From positions 2,079,284-2,143,283 of the forward strand of contig ML213504.1 in the NCBI GenBank assembly GCA_004369045.1: a stretch of 64,000 nucleotides of DNA, in the 5' to 3' direction. The position numbers and the translations under genes are program-made. Shown here one piece after another: positions 52,249 through 64,000 of the stretch. The notes beneath the pieces are model-generated. The model saw only the letters and a list, made by a program, of their open reading frames with translations, was not told the DNA's origin and made no database searches. The stretch comes from Heliocybe sulcata (taxonomy: Eukaryota > Basidiomycota > Agaricomycetes > Gloeophyllales > Gloeophyllaceae). Position 1 is the stretch's first letter. Each line of letters begins with the position of its first letter.

Positions 52249-53683
52249 CGCTACTCATGGAAAGGGCCCAGTAGATGACGGGAGGGACCCAGACAGGGCC
52301 GACAGACAGACGCAGGAAAAATAATCAAACGGCTTGCAGCGTTATGAGAATTGCTTGCCGCGGCAAACGCGTACGAGTCACGGCGCGTCTCTCGCACGAA
52401 TCTGGGAAATTTGCTGTGCCCGGGTCACTCCGGACCAGGATCCAATGCCGGTCCCGACCTCTTCCGCGCCCTTACATACTTGTCCGAGTGCACCCGCGTC
52501 ACGATCCATTGCCTTTACGAAATACGGAGGATCCTTGAGCGCAGTTGATCTGTCTCGTGGGCGACTACCGTGGCGTATTCGTGCCCATCGTCGAGATGCT
52601 ACCGGTCTGCGACAAGATGTCAACAATGCCAGAACTGCCACTAGTAGATCGCGTTCATTGCCTGCGCCTTGGCGTATCTGCTCGTACGTGGCTTAAGCTT
52701 TGGTCTCAATAATTTTACGACACTCCATTACCGGGCGAAGAGTGCCATATACAGGTACTACTGCCTGTCTGCGATAACCACATATAATCATACTGCGATC
52801 CGCTCTGCAAGCTAATAAGCATGGATGACGGCCAGTTCCTCCTTCTCCTAAAGCCACACAACGGCATTCCTCATCGTCGCGGTTCGCTCCTATCAGGAGC
52901 CACCAGCATGCTACTGGTTGTCCGGGATCGTCCTCGAAGTTTGTTGGCCTCCGATATGATGCGGGGCAACTTGAATACGGAGGAGCTCTGCTAGGACCGT
53001 GAAGCTTTGAAATCCATAGAAGGCTGTGCGTGCCCTGGTCACTTGCCGCCGGCCTTTCGACCAAGATACGGTGCTAGCACGTGGTGTCGCAGCACACTAC
53101 TTACCCAACACGCCCTTGACGAAGATCAAGAGAACTGCTCTGGACCTCGGAACATCTCGTCGCCCACTGTCATAGGTGGGGCTTCGACGCCCATATATCC
53201 CTTCTGCTATTGGTTCGATTGTTGCACTGCAACTACTACTTGCCAGTGCTAAATCTCATACAATGTGGCATGAGTTGGAAGATATCAGAATGCGGACCAA
53301 TGGCAGTTTCTTATGCCCTTGCGAACCAGAACCACTTCGGTTGGTGACCACCGGACTCCTGACTCTACACAGAAATGAGAGTCGATGTTGATCCACGGGT
53401 AATATTGTGGCTCTGTTCCTATGGGAGAGAATATCGAGATCCTCTATGTCCTCGCTAGTGCCCTCGCCGCTCAGGCTATTTACTGCTCGATGTACCGGCC
53501 TTCGTGCTGGGGCCCATGGTCTTGATGCAATTATAGACTGCAGTTAGTTCTTCAATGAATATAGATACTTGTAAAGCCGCCGGCAACACAGTACCCTGTC
53601 TTCCCGCCACACAGCTGACCCAAGCATGCTCGCCAACATTCCTTGACAATCTTGACCCTCTACCCCCTCCTACTACCTGAAGC
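52249..53683. other. 1.4-kb divergent intergenic region
   Basis: Lies between the PPR gene start (minus) and the MED13 start (plus). Short frames such as 52693-53064 minus (123 codons) show no recognisable feature. I see no repeat. Confidence 0.4.
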
Positions 53684-56600
53684 ATGTCGTCTAAGACATC
53701 CAATGCAAGTCCTGATAGTACGGCTACGACCTTACTGGCTCAGTTTCCCCCTCGCCTGTCGCTTTCGAGTCAACTGCTTGGTTCCGTGATCCCGCTACCA
53801 CCTAATCCTGTGATCGCATATTCGGTGTACACTGCTCAAGATGCGCACGCCGTAGAGCTAGCGAGAAGGAAGGTGTATCGGCTGCGCAAGCCATCTATCG
53901 TGGAGTCTCTCTTGACAAGTGTACGCATATTGAAGGACAGATCGGCAATCCATGTGTTCGCTATTACCTCGGAGGACATGTCAGAATCGCATAAAGATTT
54001 AGAGGGACTCGGACTGGATGGATTAGAATGTAAGCAGTCCTTGATTCTTTGAGCTCAAGCACTCCATGTAGCGAGGGATCGGTGTTCTTTCACACTGGCG
54101 TGCGGTACTTTCTCTGCGCTCCTTATTCCGACCCCAAGTGATTCTCCTCCAATACTGACCTTTACTAGTGACGGAGACCTCTAAGTTCGCTTTCCAATCC
54201 ATTTATTCCTGCTCGGCATCGTGCAATTCCTCCCCTGCACCATGCCCTTCATGTCTCAACCCGTCTAACCATCGCTATCCATTTCCTGGCCGCCCAGCAC
54301 GGCAACTCCTCTCACAATTTACTCAGGCCATCCAAGAACGATTGATAGACGATGTAGCTGAAGCCTCGAGACCAGGCCGACCGGTGAAGCGATATAGGAA
54401 TGGCTTCCTGCTCGGACCGGCTGAGAGCCCGGGAGAGTGGAGTGCAGGATGGGAGCAGTACGCTCGGTGCAGGTCTGTTGTACATATGTCTCGTTGATTC
54501 GATTGCCACTGAGTTCAATTGCACGCAGACCCTTAATCTTCTGCCATCTGCAGCTTCACCTTACCGGTACTAGTCTGGTTATCCAACCTGTCCTCAAACC
54601 GACCCTCTTCCATCCGCTCCCCTTCTATCTTCCAGTTTCTTGTACTGTTGGCAGTCCCATCACACTTCTTCCGTACGGCACACCTGCATACTATCTCACG
54701 ACATACTCCGGCTCGACTTCTATGTTAACAAGTCAATTCGAATCTGCACTGGCTGGCCTCGGCGCAGGTGATTGGTCCTCTTCCCCGCCCTACGCGAGTA
54801 ACACCCAGAGACCCGGAGGTCACTTCAGTAAAGCCCCCACATACATCATCGCATGCGTCGGCGTGCAGAACAAACAAGGCGAAGATAAGGGCATCACAGT
54901 CATTTGGCCGGCGCGACTAGCCCTAGCATTTCATCCCTCTGCAATCTCTTCGAGACAGTCGTTGTCCTATTTACCTGAACTTCCAACAGAACTGCAACCC
55001 TCCCCACCACCACCCGCCTCCCCAGCATATGCACCTCCACTCGAAGGAGAACCGTCATTCAAGAAAGTGGATCTGGTACGGCCCATCTGCCCGAGTCTCA
55101 CGCGGAGTGGGGCGTATACCAGCACAGCGCACTCCTTCCGGACGCTCGCGGTCACCAAATCGAAAGACGTCAACGACATCGCGTCTGAGGTAGGCGGTTA
55201 TGTTGATACTGTGGTCAAAGAACGGGAGAAAGAACGTGAGAGATGGCGGAAAGACCGAGAGAGCAGTCAGATGCAGACTTTATCCCCTGCCGTTGGGGCT
55301 GCCACACCAAAGGCTCCGAGCGCGACGCCGGCAGCGGTGGTGCAGGAGGATACTCCTATATTCCCTGAAAACAGCCCCGGTATGGAAGACAGTCCCATGG
55401 CAGTGGATCGCGAGCTCCTTCAGCCCCCCGATACGTCTCCCATGGAGGTGGATGCTGTTATCAGTATCTCGCCGCCTGCTCCAACCTTAGAGGTCAGTGA
55501 TCCAGTACCAGAAGAAATCATGCCCACTACCCGCTCTGTGTCGCCAACGTCCAACACCTTCGATAGCTACACATGGGGTTCGTCCGCTGGCGACTACATG
55601 TCATTTGGCGGGGCCGGCCCTACCGGCGAGTTGAACATGACATTCAGTGTCGGCGACGGCTTCGACGACTTTACCGAGGACGACTTCAACTTCTTTGACA
55701 GGCCGGACCCTGCTCCGCCCCCGCTGCCGACGTCAACCATTGAGCCAATTTTCGCTGCACAGGTCGGTCCTATGTCGGCGTCTCCATGGACGGCGGCGGA
55801 TGTGTTAACGAGTACGCCCGGATTCGTGAGTGGCGGCGCTGGAGATGCTGCTAGTGTCCCGCCCGAGTTGGACCCTCCGTCACCAGGGGCCACGCCCTCA
55901 GCGTACTCAGACCCTGCTACTCCCCCACCCACGATACAACTAATGGAAGGCACGCCGTCGCGTCAGCTGCTTCTAGGTGTGCCCGGGATATTCGAACCGA
56001 TCCCGTTCGCCCCGAATCATAGGGCCACAGATGAGAAGTATGCAATGGGCAAGTTTGCGGTGCTCTCCTCCCCCGGCAAAGACTTGAAGGATGACGATAT
56101 GCTCGTGGTGTGCGCTGTCAGACCCGGGCTGAAGGACAAGTGGCGCCAGAGCTATGATGCAATCACAGACCCTCGCGTCAGCGTCGTGAGACAGCTGATA
56201 GGCGTCAAGAGGAAGAGCATCGAGCAAGGGATGCGGGACATGAAGTTGTCCCCGTCCTGGGTTCAGGAGCCGGATGACTGGATACCGTGCACTCCCGAAG
56301 CCGAGGAAGAAGAGGCTGATGAGGACGGAGAGTCTGAAGAGGACGAGCTGTGGATGGACGAGGACCCAGAAGACCCGTCACGCCCGAGCACTCCACCGCC
56401 TTCCTACCTACCTCTGGGACCGACCCTCCTCGAAACTCACTTCCAACACTTTCAGCTTTTGCCAGTCAGTTCAGCGCTGAGATCACCAGGTGCTGCTACC
56501 TCTTTGGCGGTCCCGCCTCCGCCGATGCTATCAGTTCCGACGCCTGTGTCACCTGCGGCAGCGCTGGCTGCGACGTCGGAGAAGAGTAAGTCGTTAGAGG

Positions 56601-58539
56601 CTGCAGCCCATATGTTTGCGAGAGAACTGGTGGAGAACCCAATATGGGCTCGGGGGTGCAGAGACAGAGCCGTAAATCATGCGTTCGAAGCAGATGTGCC
56701 GACTGAGGTGTGGCAAAACGATGCCAGTCATGTTGCCCAACTTATGAGCAAGTCCGACGGGTCTAAGGCTGTGCTCGAGCTGAGAGAGCTTTTCGCTCCA
56801 GGTTTGCCTTGCCTCCTTCTCTATTAAACGCGCTAATGGTCTAGTCTTAGCTCAGGGAACCACGAAGGATACCGAGAGCTCGACCATACAAGCCCTAAGC
56901 CCTCCCTTGCTGACAGTAAGCAAGAGTAACGCTGTCATTCAGGTGCGCCCTCCGGTTCTGCGCTTCTGGGAGAAGCTCGGTCTGGCTCCGAGGAGTGGGA
57001 ACAAGGATGTGTCGGCTTTTGTGTTCTTCGAAGATGAAGGTGAAGCGCGCCTGCAGCAGGTTGAACGATGGCTCTCCAAGCTGTCGCTACGATACAATGT
57101 ATGTCCCACCTTTCTGATCGTACTTTTCTCACAAAATGATGGCTTTTGCAATAGGCGAAGGGCTTGGGCAGGCATCAGCCAGCCGCCTTCCCGGGATGCG
57201 TGAAAGCCGGCTTGATACCGATTAAATTCGACGCCATCCGGAAGGCTTTGGTGAACTTCGTATCTATGCTGGATGCCAATGCCTTTGACAACATTGTCTT
57301 TTATGTGCTGACACCTTCATCGATCATGACTTTGTCTTCTTCGGTACTGCGGCAGATATTCTCTGCTGCTAAACGCACCGTAAAGGCTCAGGCACAGCGG
57401 CAGATCTTGTTCCATCTGGTTCCCGAATACTTAGCTTCCGCGGGTATAGATGACTGGGCACACGGCTCCTCTCTCGATTCTCTCGCCATGAGTGTGTATG
57501 ATAGAATCCTTACGCCCGTTGACCGCTTGACGGCCCGACCCGACATCGAGCAAATGGAACCTCGGCGCTCGTATATCCAAGAGCCCGCCTTCGTCCTCGC
57601 GCGTCCTCTCCGGAACTCACTGCACTTCGAACACAAACCGCACATACACAATCTGGACGTCGTCGACCGGCATACTCTCCTGCACGTCGGGTACCAGATC
57701 ACTAAATGCGGCAAGTGGCTTGTGGCGGCGACGATGGATCAGCGGGGTGAGGCGCATGATGTGTGTGTTTGGTTGGTGAAGGAAGATGTAGTTGTGGCGC
57801 AGGTGTGGAATTTTCTGAGTCAGATGGCGAGGAGGGCTAGTGTGGAGTGGAGGATGGTCGTTACAAAGTTGGGGACGATGGGTGAGAGTGAACTGCAAGG
57901 TGAGAGTTGTAACTGGTTGCTTCGTGGAATACATATTCACTAACGATCGCATCGATAGCATGGGCATCACATCTTCAAGCCGCAGCGACCGAGCCCCCGG
58001 ATATCCCGCTACACGTAACACTCCTTGCAGCAACGCATGGTCCCTCCTGGACCTTCCTCGCACCAGACCGCAAACCGTCCAAATCAGTCTCGCCTCAGCG
58101 GAGCTCGCCGAAGGACAACCACCCCATATTGCTCGACGTGTCTTTCACCACATATGCCCTTTACCCGGAACCCCGCCGTCTCCCCATGCTCTCTCCCCTG
58201 CCTGACTTCCGCTCTGACCCTTCGATCATCCTTGAGCCGTTTGAATCGTGTCGTGGCGACGAGGATGGCGATTCTCTCGCTGCTCTGCCTCAGCTGTCTA
58301 CCGCCCTCATCACTGTCCCCGCTGGGACAGACTACACTTCCATCGAAATGCTGAGTCTGCACTTGCTGTACTCGACAGATCCTGATACGGCGAAGGAGAC
58401 CTTGAAGGATGTGACGAACAACTTTTATGAACTGACAGTGCTTGCACAGGCGCGTGGGCTTGAGGGAATGTTGCCACTGCACCTTGCTATGTTGGAGCGG
58501 GTGGGTTTTGGTGGTGTGGATGGGGATGTGGTGGAGTAA
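53684..58539 (+). CDS. MED13: Mediator complex subunit 13 (Srb9/Ssn2)
   Basis: Largest subunit of the CDK8 kinase module, linking it to core Mediator and mostly repressing transcription. The N-terminal Med13 domain begins SSQLLGSVIPLPPNPVIAYS and VYTAQDAHAVELARRK, followed by KPSIVESLLTSVRIL. An intron of about 120 bp leads to the LLSQFTQAIQERLIDDVAEA exon. The next exon (from about 54528) starts PLIFCHLQLHLTGTSLVIQP and runs through a long acidic, Pro/Ser-rich linker (EEADEDGESEEDE). The C-terminal half (56900-58539) gives VRPPVLRFWEKLGLAPRSGN, QPAAFPGCVKAGLIPIKFD, the TPVDRLTARPD and FVLARPLRNSLHFEHKPH blocks, and the ending HLAMLERVGFGG. The ending and FVLARP region are family landmarks. 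At least seven exons are present. Confidence 0.92.
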
Positions 58540-58852
58540 TGATTGTATCTGGACAAGGACAGCTTCATTTCTCTTGGTGTCTTGGTGTTATCGAGTCGTG
58601 GGGAATTTATCACATTATTTCTTCAAGGTGTCACGTCAAATCATCGTTGCACGCATACTATATCGTAATTAGAGCATCATCTTTCTTAGTCTTACTTGGC
58701 ACTCGGACCTATCTGTACTGCATCACGCATTCTGTACTAGTATCAACTCCATTGTACGCAAACACATCATTGCAATCTACGTCTCGCTCAACGGGCCTTG
58801 CTCATAGCCCGACAGACAAGTGGGCAGGAAATCGAGGACCTCACGCCGAGGC
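58540..58852. other. Convergent 3' region MED13 / BIG1
   Basis: 313 bp between the two stop codons. It is AT-rich with no frame of interest and probably holds both polyadenylation regions. Confidence 0.4.
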
Positions 58853-59875
58853 TTACTGCGTCTTCTTCTCCATGGCATTGAATTTCTTGGGCGGTTCCAT
58901 CCGCGCGGGGGCCTGGATACGCGCGAGGGCGCTGATACCGAAGAAGATGACCGGCACAAGGACGCCGAGGGCAACGAGGAGAGTGGTGATGAGAGCGGGC
59001 GTGAGAACCTGATAGCGTTTGAGAATACCGCCGGCGGGGAGGGTGCTGTTCGGGGCGAGGAGGGAGGGAGAGTCCGTGGTGGGAATGAGGGGCAAGTCGG
59101 ATGACGAGGGGTCTTGGCGGCCGGTGAGGAGGACGAGGTGGCTCTTAGGGGCAGAGAGGGAGTGAAGGACATCGTAGATAGCATCCGCTGTGAATATATT
59201 AATGAAGGGTCAGAGAGAGACACAAGTGAATGGCGTACCCCGACGATTGATGTCCAAACTCCTCTTCCACTTCTCCTCGCCCAGCGCGTAGGGCTGGACA
59301 TGCGCGATGTAGCGCGACCTACCGCGGACGAGCTGGGCGAATTTGTCGACTTCGTGGTCTACGAGGGTAATGACAGGGAGAGCGCAGCGGCGCGCGAGGA
59401 TGGAGACGAGGTCCTCCAGAGGGGTAGATTCGGAGGACGTGGGGCTGTAACGGAGGTAGGGGAGTTGGAGGGTGGATGCGGCGGAGGAGAGGAAGAGTGA
59501 TAGAGGGGAAGAAGAGGAGAGGGTGCGGAGGTCTGAGGCGTGGAGCTGCAGTGGTTATTAGGATGGGTATCTCAAGTATGGTACTTGAGGTAACGTACCC
59601 CTGGCTGCTCGACGACGACTATCGCATCGTTCTCACAGATGTTTTCAGAGTTGGAGATATTTTCGAGTATGGGTTCGATGAAGGACGACGAGATTGAGCC
59701 TGCCACAGGCAAAGGTGACAAACTATTGTGGTTAATTAGGGTCAGCTTTCCCGTGAAACCGCAGTAACCGGCGGGCACTTTACCTGGAGAACGTCCATGC
59801 CACAAGCGGAGAAGTGTTAGAATATGCGTAACCGCTGGCAAGGAGAGACGCGAGGACAAGGCAGCGGGTCGACAT
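58853..59875 (-). CDS. BIG1: Protein BIG1-like (ER membrane protein for beta-1,6-glucan synthesis)
   Basis: Fungal ER type I membrane protein required for cell-wall beta-1,6-glucan, related to the V-ATPase accessory proteins Voa1/Ac45. Four exons on minus run from MSTRCLVLASLLASGYAYSN (signal peptide) at 59875. The joined N-terminus reads TSPLVAWTFSSLSPLPVAGS, then ENDAIVVVEQPG. Next come LVDHEVDKFAQLVRGRSRYI and a segment ending YDVLHSLSAPKSHLVLLTGR. Near the C-terminus, YQVLTPALITTLLVALGVLV and PVIFFGISALARIQ form one membrane span. The tail APARMEPPKKFNAMEKKTQ has the dilysine-type KKTQ ending, matching BIG1 and giving ER retrieval. It is divergent from the DUF2433 gene. Confidence 0.88.
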
Positions 59876-60217
59876 GTTGTGGACTGCGACAAGTGCGTTT
59901 GTGGCTTCAGAGCTTCTGCTGCCAGTTAGGCGCCTAATATGGTTACGTAAGCTTGTGGCTGCGGCAAAGGCGTCACGTTTAGAAGTCTATATTGCTATGC
60001 TGCATTGAGGTGGGCAGGTCACACACATTAATGAGGACTACCTCGAAATGATGTGTATATAGAAATCATTAATCACCGCTGGCAGAGTTGAGTCGTTCGC
60101 TGCGGAGTGCTTCTCGCAGCCACAACTGCGGGGATTGCCGTGAGCGTGAAATTATTGACGCGCGTTGCTGGCTGTGGCTCCGGGTTCAACTCAGCCTCCT
60201 CCTCCCGCCACAAAAAT
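59876..60217. promoter_or_regulatory. Bidirectional promoter BIG1 / DUF2433 gene
   Basis: 342 bp between the chosen start codons. If translation of the plus gene begins at the in-frame ATG 60107 instead, the gap is 231 bp. Confidence 0.4.
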
Positions 60218-62563
60218 ATGCAGTCTGGTTCTCGTCCTGCGTCCACCTCTACGCGGCCTCCTATCTCGCCTCTGCCGCGACCGACGCAGCAGGTCAATAC
60301 TCAGACGAAAGTCCTCGACACCGTGCATGGCAGGCTACTGTGCATCGCTGACATCCGCGGTCGCCTCTCGGGTCTGAATGACCTCGCCCGAGAGGTCAAC
60401 GCAAGTGCGATCATCCACACTGGAGACTTTGGTTTCTTTGGTGAGTGACGCCGTGTATCTCGCCTTCAATGTCCGGCCTAACATGATTGCGTTAGAGGCC
60501 TCGAGTCTAGAGAGAATCAATGACCGGACACTGCGCCACTTGACCATGTACTCGCCTCTCATCCCACAGGCCCAGCGAAACCACTTGCTCGAGGCACAAA
60601 ACCCGCCAGCACATATTCGCCAGACCGTCAACGTCTCCATGCTCTCCGAGTTCCCCCTTCTCCTCTCCGGTCAGATCAAACTCACAGTGCCTGTCTACAC
60701 GGTTTGGGGCGCTTGTGAGGACGTCCTTGTCCTCGAAAAGTTCCGTGCGGGTACGTACAACGTCGACAACCTGCACGTCCTCGACGAGGCGACGACTCGA
60801 CTCGTCGACGTCGGTGGCGTGAAGTTGCGGCTTCTCGGGCTCGGCGGCGCGCTTGTCCCGCACAAGATGTTCGACAACGGCGACGGCTCCGCAACAATTG
60901 CCGGAGGGCAGGGAACGATGTGGACGACAGCCCTCCAAATTGGCGAGCTCGTCGACACGGCTCAACGCGTTTTCGATCAGACCGAGACGCGCGTCCTCGT
61001 CACGCACGCGTCGCCTGGCCGCGAAGGCATCATCAACCAGCTTGCGCTCGTCCTGAAAGCCGACCTGACCATCTCCGCTGGCCTGCACTTTCGCTACGCG
61101 ACCTCGTACAACGAGTTCTCCGTCCAAGGCGACTACGACGGCTTCCGGCACAAGCTCTTGGTGGGCAAGGAGGCGTTTGACAAGGTGTGGGAGAGCGTGA
61201 AGGGCCAGGTCGATATCGTCATCGACGAGAACCAGCGCGTGCTCCTTGATAAGTTCCTCTCTGTCGTCGAGCGCATCCCTCCGGCCCAGGGCCTGGGGCC
61301 TGCGGGGCCGCCTGCGATGGAGGAGCCCGCGTGGAAAAACACTTGGAACTGGAATTTGTGCGACGCTGCGTACGGATCGCTCGTGTTGGATGTTAAGGAG
61401 GGCAGAGTGAGCGCGGAGATCAAGAGCCAAGGTGCGGAAAATATCCGTGTAAAGATTTTCTAATATTAACACATATTATCCAGGCTTCAACTATGCCTAC
61501 CGCCGCACCGCATCGGCTGGTACGACTCAAGCGCCCGCTCCCGGAGCAGCACCCAGAGTCCAGACGCCGAACGCCGCTCCAGCGACAAAGTCCTCCACTC
61601 CTGTCCCTCCCGCCCCTGCACCGCTGAATAAATCCGCTACCTCCACGCCCCTACCACTATCAGGCAAGGACACTCCCAGAGACGGCGCGGTGACTCCAGC
61701 GAACAAAACGAACGGCACTTCGAGTGGAGGCCTGACGCCCTCGGAAAAGGCAGAGCGCAAGAAGGAGAAGAAGAAGGAGAAGAAGGAGCGCGATCGGGCG
61801 GAACGTGAGTCGAAGGAGAAGGACGGCGGTGGGAAGGAAGGTGAGGCCGAGGCTGGGGAGCCGCAATCGGCCAAGTCTGCGTCTGGCAAGGCGACCCCGA
61901 GCGTGGACATTCCAGAGGCGTCGACGAGTGAGGGGGCGGACAGGGTGATGAGTCCGGCGACTGGGACGGAGAGTACTGGGGCGAGGACGCCGACGAGTAA
62001 GCGGCCGCCCAGGAACCCATGGACGCTGTTTGTGAGGAATGCGAACCCGGCAAATGAGGGCGAGTTGAGGGAGTTCTTTGGAGAGGCGAAGGACGGGGTG
62101 AGTATCTGATCTTGTTTATATTTTGATTGTGTGTCTGTATGAGAAAAGGGACTGATGTGGGGCACATGCAGATCATACGGGTCCACTACCCCTTAAACTT
62201 CGCTGGAAAAGCCCAGAAGATGGCGTTCGTCGAGTTCGGGGACGAGGACGCGATGAAGGCGGCTCTCGAGAAGCGTGCGGAAGTGCGTTGCCTCCCCTCC
62301 TGCACCCCTCCATGCAGTAATACTCACTTTCCGTTCTCTTGCAGAAACTCAAAGATACCGTCCCGGAAGTAAAACAAGCCTCGGACCGGGAGCCGCGCGA
62401 CAACGCGGGCTTCCGGGGTGGCCGAGGCGGCCGGGGAGCCAGAGGAGGCTTTGCTGCTAGGGGATTGAGTCAGGCAGGCTTGACAAGGGGCGGGCCGCCG
62501 CATATGGCCCAAGCTGGTGGTGAGAAGAAGGCGAATGAGGAGGGCAAGCCTGAGGGTGCATAA
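60218..62563 (+). CDS. DUF2433-type phosphoesterase-like protein with C-terminal RNA-binding-like region
   Basis: Conserved in fungi, function not established. Five exons (60218-60440, 60496-61431, 61484-62097, 62172-62282, 62345-62563) give 700 residues. Residues 40-400 resemble the metallophosphoesterase fold: LLCIADIRGRLSGLNDLARE, then IIHTGDFGFF (the GD metal-site type) and VYTVWGACED in the GN(H/D) position. Further on is VLVTHASPGREGIINQLALV and a SAGLHFRYATSYNE segment. A Pro/Thr/Ser linker and a KKEKKKEKKERDRAERE coiled, highly charged stretch come next. Then an RRM-like part: NPWTLFVRNANPANEGELRE and KMAFVEFGDEDAMKAALEK. The tail is Gly-Arg rich (GFRGGRGGRGARGG). The first ATG (60107) would add 37 residues; I chose 60218. 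A role in RNA metabolism is inferred from the tail. Confidence 0.85.
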
Positions 62564-62987
62564 TGGCGGTGGGCTACGCCACTGGACTCGTAGGTACTAA
62601 TTCTTGCCTCGGCTCGTCTGTGCAGTGCTGCTCTCTTTCTTCATGCGGATGCTCTTGTTCCCCAGTTATCATCTATGTTCCATTCGACAGCTTTGCACAT
62701 CGTGTGTTCATGGTATTCCGTACTTTTATGGTTAGGTGTCTCGCCTTAATCCGGTAGGCCCTTCCCTAATTATATACCCTGGTTGATGATTTCATTGACC
62801 GATGTAAGTGCTGCGGTGTCTTGGTCTGGTTGGGCTGCTGTGAAGGTAGATCACTGAGCTGCAAGAGGCTTGTCCCTGCTCTATATCAGGTGATGTGTCA
62901 TATTAATATGCTTTTACTTTTCTCTATTACTATTAGGCAACTCAGAATGCCCCTTAGAGAAAAACTCCCATGATTCTGGCTTATGTG

Positions 62988-63007
62988 TTTTTTTTGTGGG
63001 GGGGGGG
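62988..63007. repeat. Adjacent T8 and G10 homopolymers
   Basis: A run of eight T, two spacer bases and a run of ten G. Likely slippage-prone, and sequencing error in its length is possible. Confidence 0.7.
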
Positions 63008-63270
63008 CCTTGGCTTTACATAAGAGTGCTGCCAGCCATTCGTGGACGACATTATCATCCACTTGGGCCCACCATATTTTGGCCAGACGGCCAGTTAGAA
63101 ACACCATGGAGAAATGCTGTTACACACCGAGTAGGCTCGTGACCACCCTCTTGATCGAGATTGGGGCAGAATCTCGTAGAGACGCTGGTCGATTTTGCGC
63201 CCTAAAAGCCGGGGCATTGACTAATTTCCTCGCCACTGCCACATTTTGGTGCTGAGCTCGAAATATTGAC

Positions 63271-63329
63271 CTGCCCTGATGTAAATCTCACCTGCCCTGA
63301 AGTAACTCTGACTGCCCTAAAGTCGATCC
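63271..63329. repeat. Three degenerate 20-21-bp tandem copies
   Basis: Three units begin at 63271, 63292 and 63312, all starting CTGCCCT and continuing with GATGTAA, GAAGTAA and AAAGTCG. It is non-coding by appearance. Confidence 0.6.
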
Positions 63330-64000
63330 AGATCTGGCTACAAACCTCTGAATTCTCAGACTTAGAACACCTTGCTGCCGGCTCCAGTATCAAACCCTGA
63401 GGCCTGAGGCCTGATGTCACATTGAAGACCGCGTACTGCTGATGAGGCCCTGGCTAGAAATGACCCTAGTTGACAACCTTATCAACCGCCGCCGCCGCCG
63501 TCATACCCCTGCCATGCTTCCGAGTACACCACAACGTCCACATCATCTCAACCCAGCAGCCTTGTATTATGCACCCACTGCAGCTCCAGCTGGGTACTAT
63601 CACTATTATCCTGGGACTCCTCATGTGAGTTGTGGGCCCTAAAAATATACACATTTTACCACAACTGTGGTAAACTCATATGCACCACTTTAGTACTCCA
63701 TATATGTTTATGGTTGTAGTCGCATTATACTGGATATAATTTGATCACATTATGGTATGCTTATACATGATTGAGCCAGGATTATATAGGATGTATATAT
63801 TGACTGTATATGGTTAAGGGGACATTATACTGTGCGTGTATAGGATTGCACTGGATTTATACCAGAATTGTAGGGTGCATCAGGCTATTTATACTGGGTT
63901 TATGGGATGTGGCAGGGGGTTTGTACTGCATTTGTATGCTCTGTTTGTCAGTTTATATGGGATTGTATACTGCACTGCTATATTTGTATATGGGGTATAT

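Larger units (their letters stand above)
62564..64000. other. Gene-free 3' end of the window, repeat-like and AT-rich
   Basis: No gene can be supported. It holds a T8 and G10 homopolymer pair (62988-63007), a degenerate 20-21-bp tandem array (63271-63329) and a direct GAGGCCT doublet near 63400. From about 63640 to the end is an AT-rich stretch rich in TATAC, TATGG and GGTTTAT words. It could be the edge of a transposon or a subtelomere-like block. Confidence 0.5.

Noticed and set aside
22232-58539. MED10 and MED13 in the same window as a Mediator gene cluster
   Set aside because: They are 31 kb apart with unrelated genes between, so this is probably coincidence.
60507-61472. 321-codon minus-strand frame
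   Set aside because: Antisense of the conserved DUF2433 exon 2; GC-rich third positions keep it open and it has no motif of its own.
61527-62186. 219-codon minus frame rich in Ser, Phe and Pro
   Set aside because: Shadow of the charged Lys/Glu stretch and Pro/Thr linker of the DUF2433 gene.

Overview
The window looks like a gene-dense piece of a basidiomycete nuclear chromosome, most likely an Agaricomycete. The reasons are many short (about 50-60 bp) GT-AG introns, pyrimidine-rich leaders, moderate GC, and a eukaryotic housekeeping gene set with the basidiomycete form of the delta-9 desaturase (C-terminal cytochrome b5) and RIC8, which is absent from budding yeast. There is no bacterial, viral or CRISPR signal. 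Exon joins were worked out by hand from reading frame, splice signals and recalled family conservation; none was checked by a search.

Layout. 0-4.5 kb: one unrecognised two-exon gene (192-1519), then gene-poor DNA. 4.5-12 kb: phosphomannose isomerase, a MYND-finger protein and a short/branched-chain acyl-CoA dehydrogenase, all plus strand. 11.8-13.1 kb: mitochondrial glycine carrier HEM25 on minus. 13.7-14.1 kb: two tRNA-like Pol III units in inverted orientation. 14.7-29.9 kb: RNA polymerase III largest subunit (minus), 20S proteasome alpha subunit SCL1/PSMA6, KGD4 (minus), MED10, RIC8, a nucleolin-like GAR2/NSR1 protein (minus) and Rab escort protein MRS6. 30-34.7 kb: an F-box protein (minus), ARL2 and the delta-9 fatty acid desaturase (minus). 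34.7-43.1 kb: an 8.4-kb gene desert, much of it purine-skewed on the plus strand. 43.1-62.6 kb: a cyclopropane-fatty-acid-synthase-like methyltransferase, a membrane-anchored PDI-like thioredoxin protein, a 1,423-residue PPR protein (minus), MED13, BIG1 (minus) and a DUF2433-type phosphoesterase-like protein with a C-terminal RNA-binding-like part. 62.6-64 kb: repeat-like and AT-rich DNA.

Most genes are independent housekeeping units, many sharing short bidirectional promoters. The one metabolic pairing that stands out is OLE1 and the CFA-synthase-like gene facing away from each other across the desert: the first makes cis-delta-9 double bonds and the second's family modifies such bonds. Other points worth a look are three GC-AG introns confined to these two genes, two 17-nt microexons, a possibly broken splice donor near the OLE1 N-terminus, a perfect 14-bp CACGTG palindrome in front of the ER thioredoxin gene, and the inverted tRNA-like pair.
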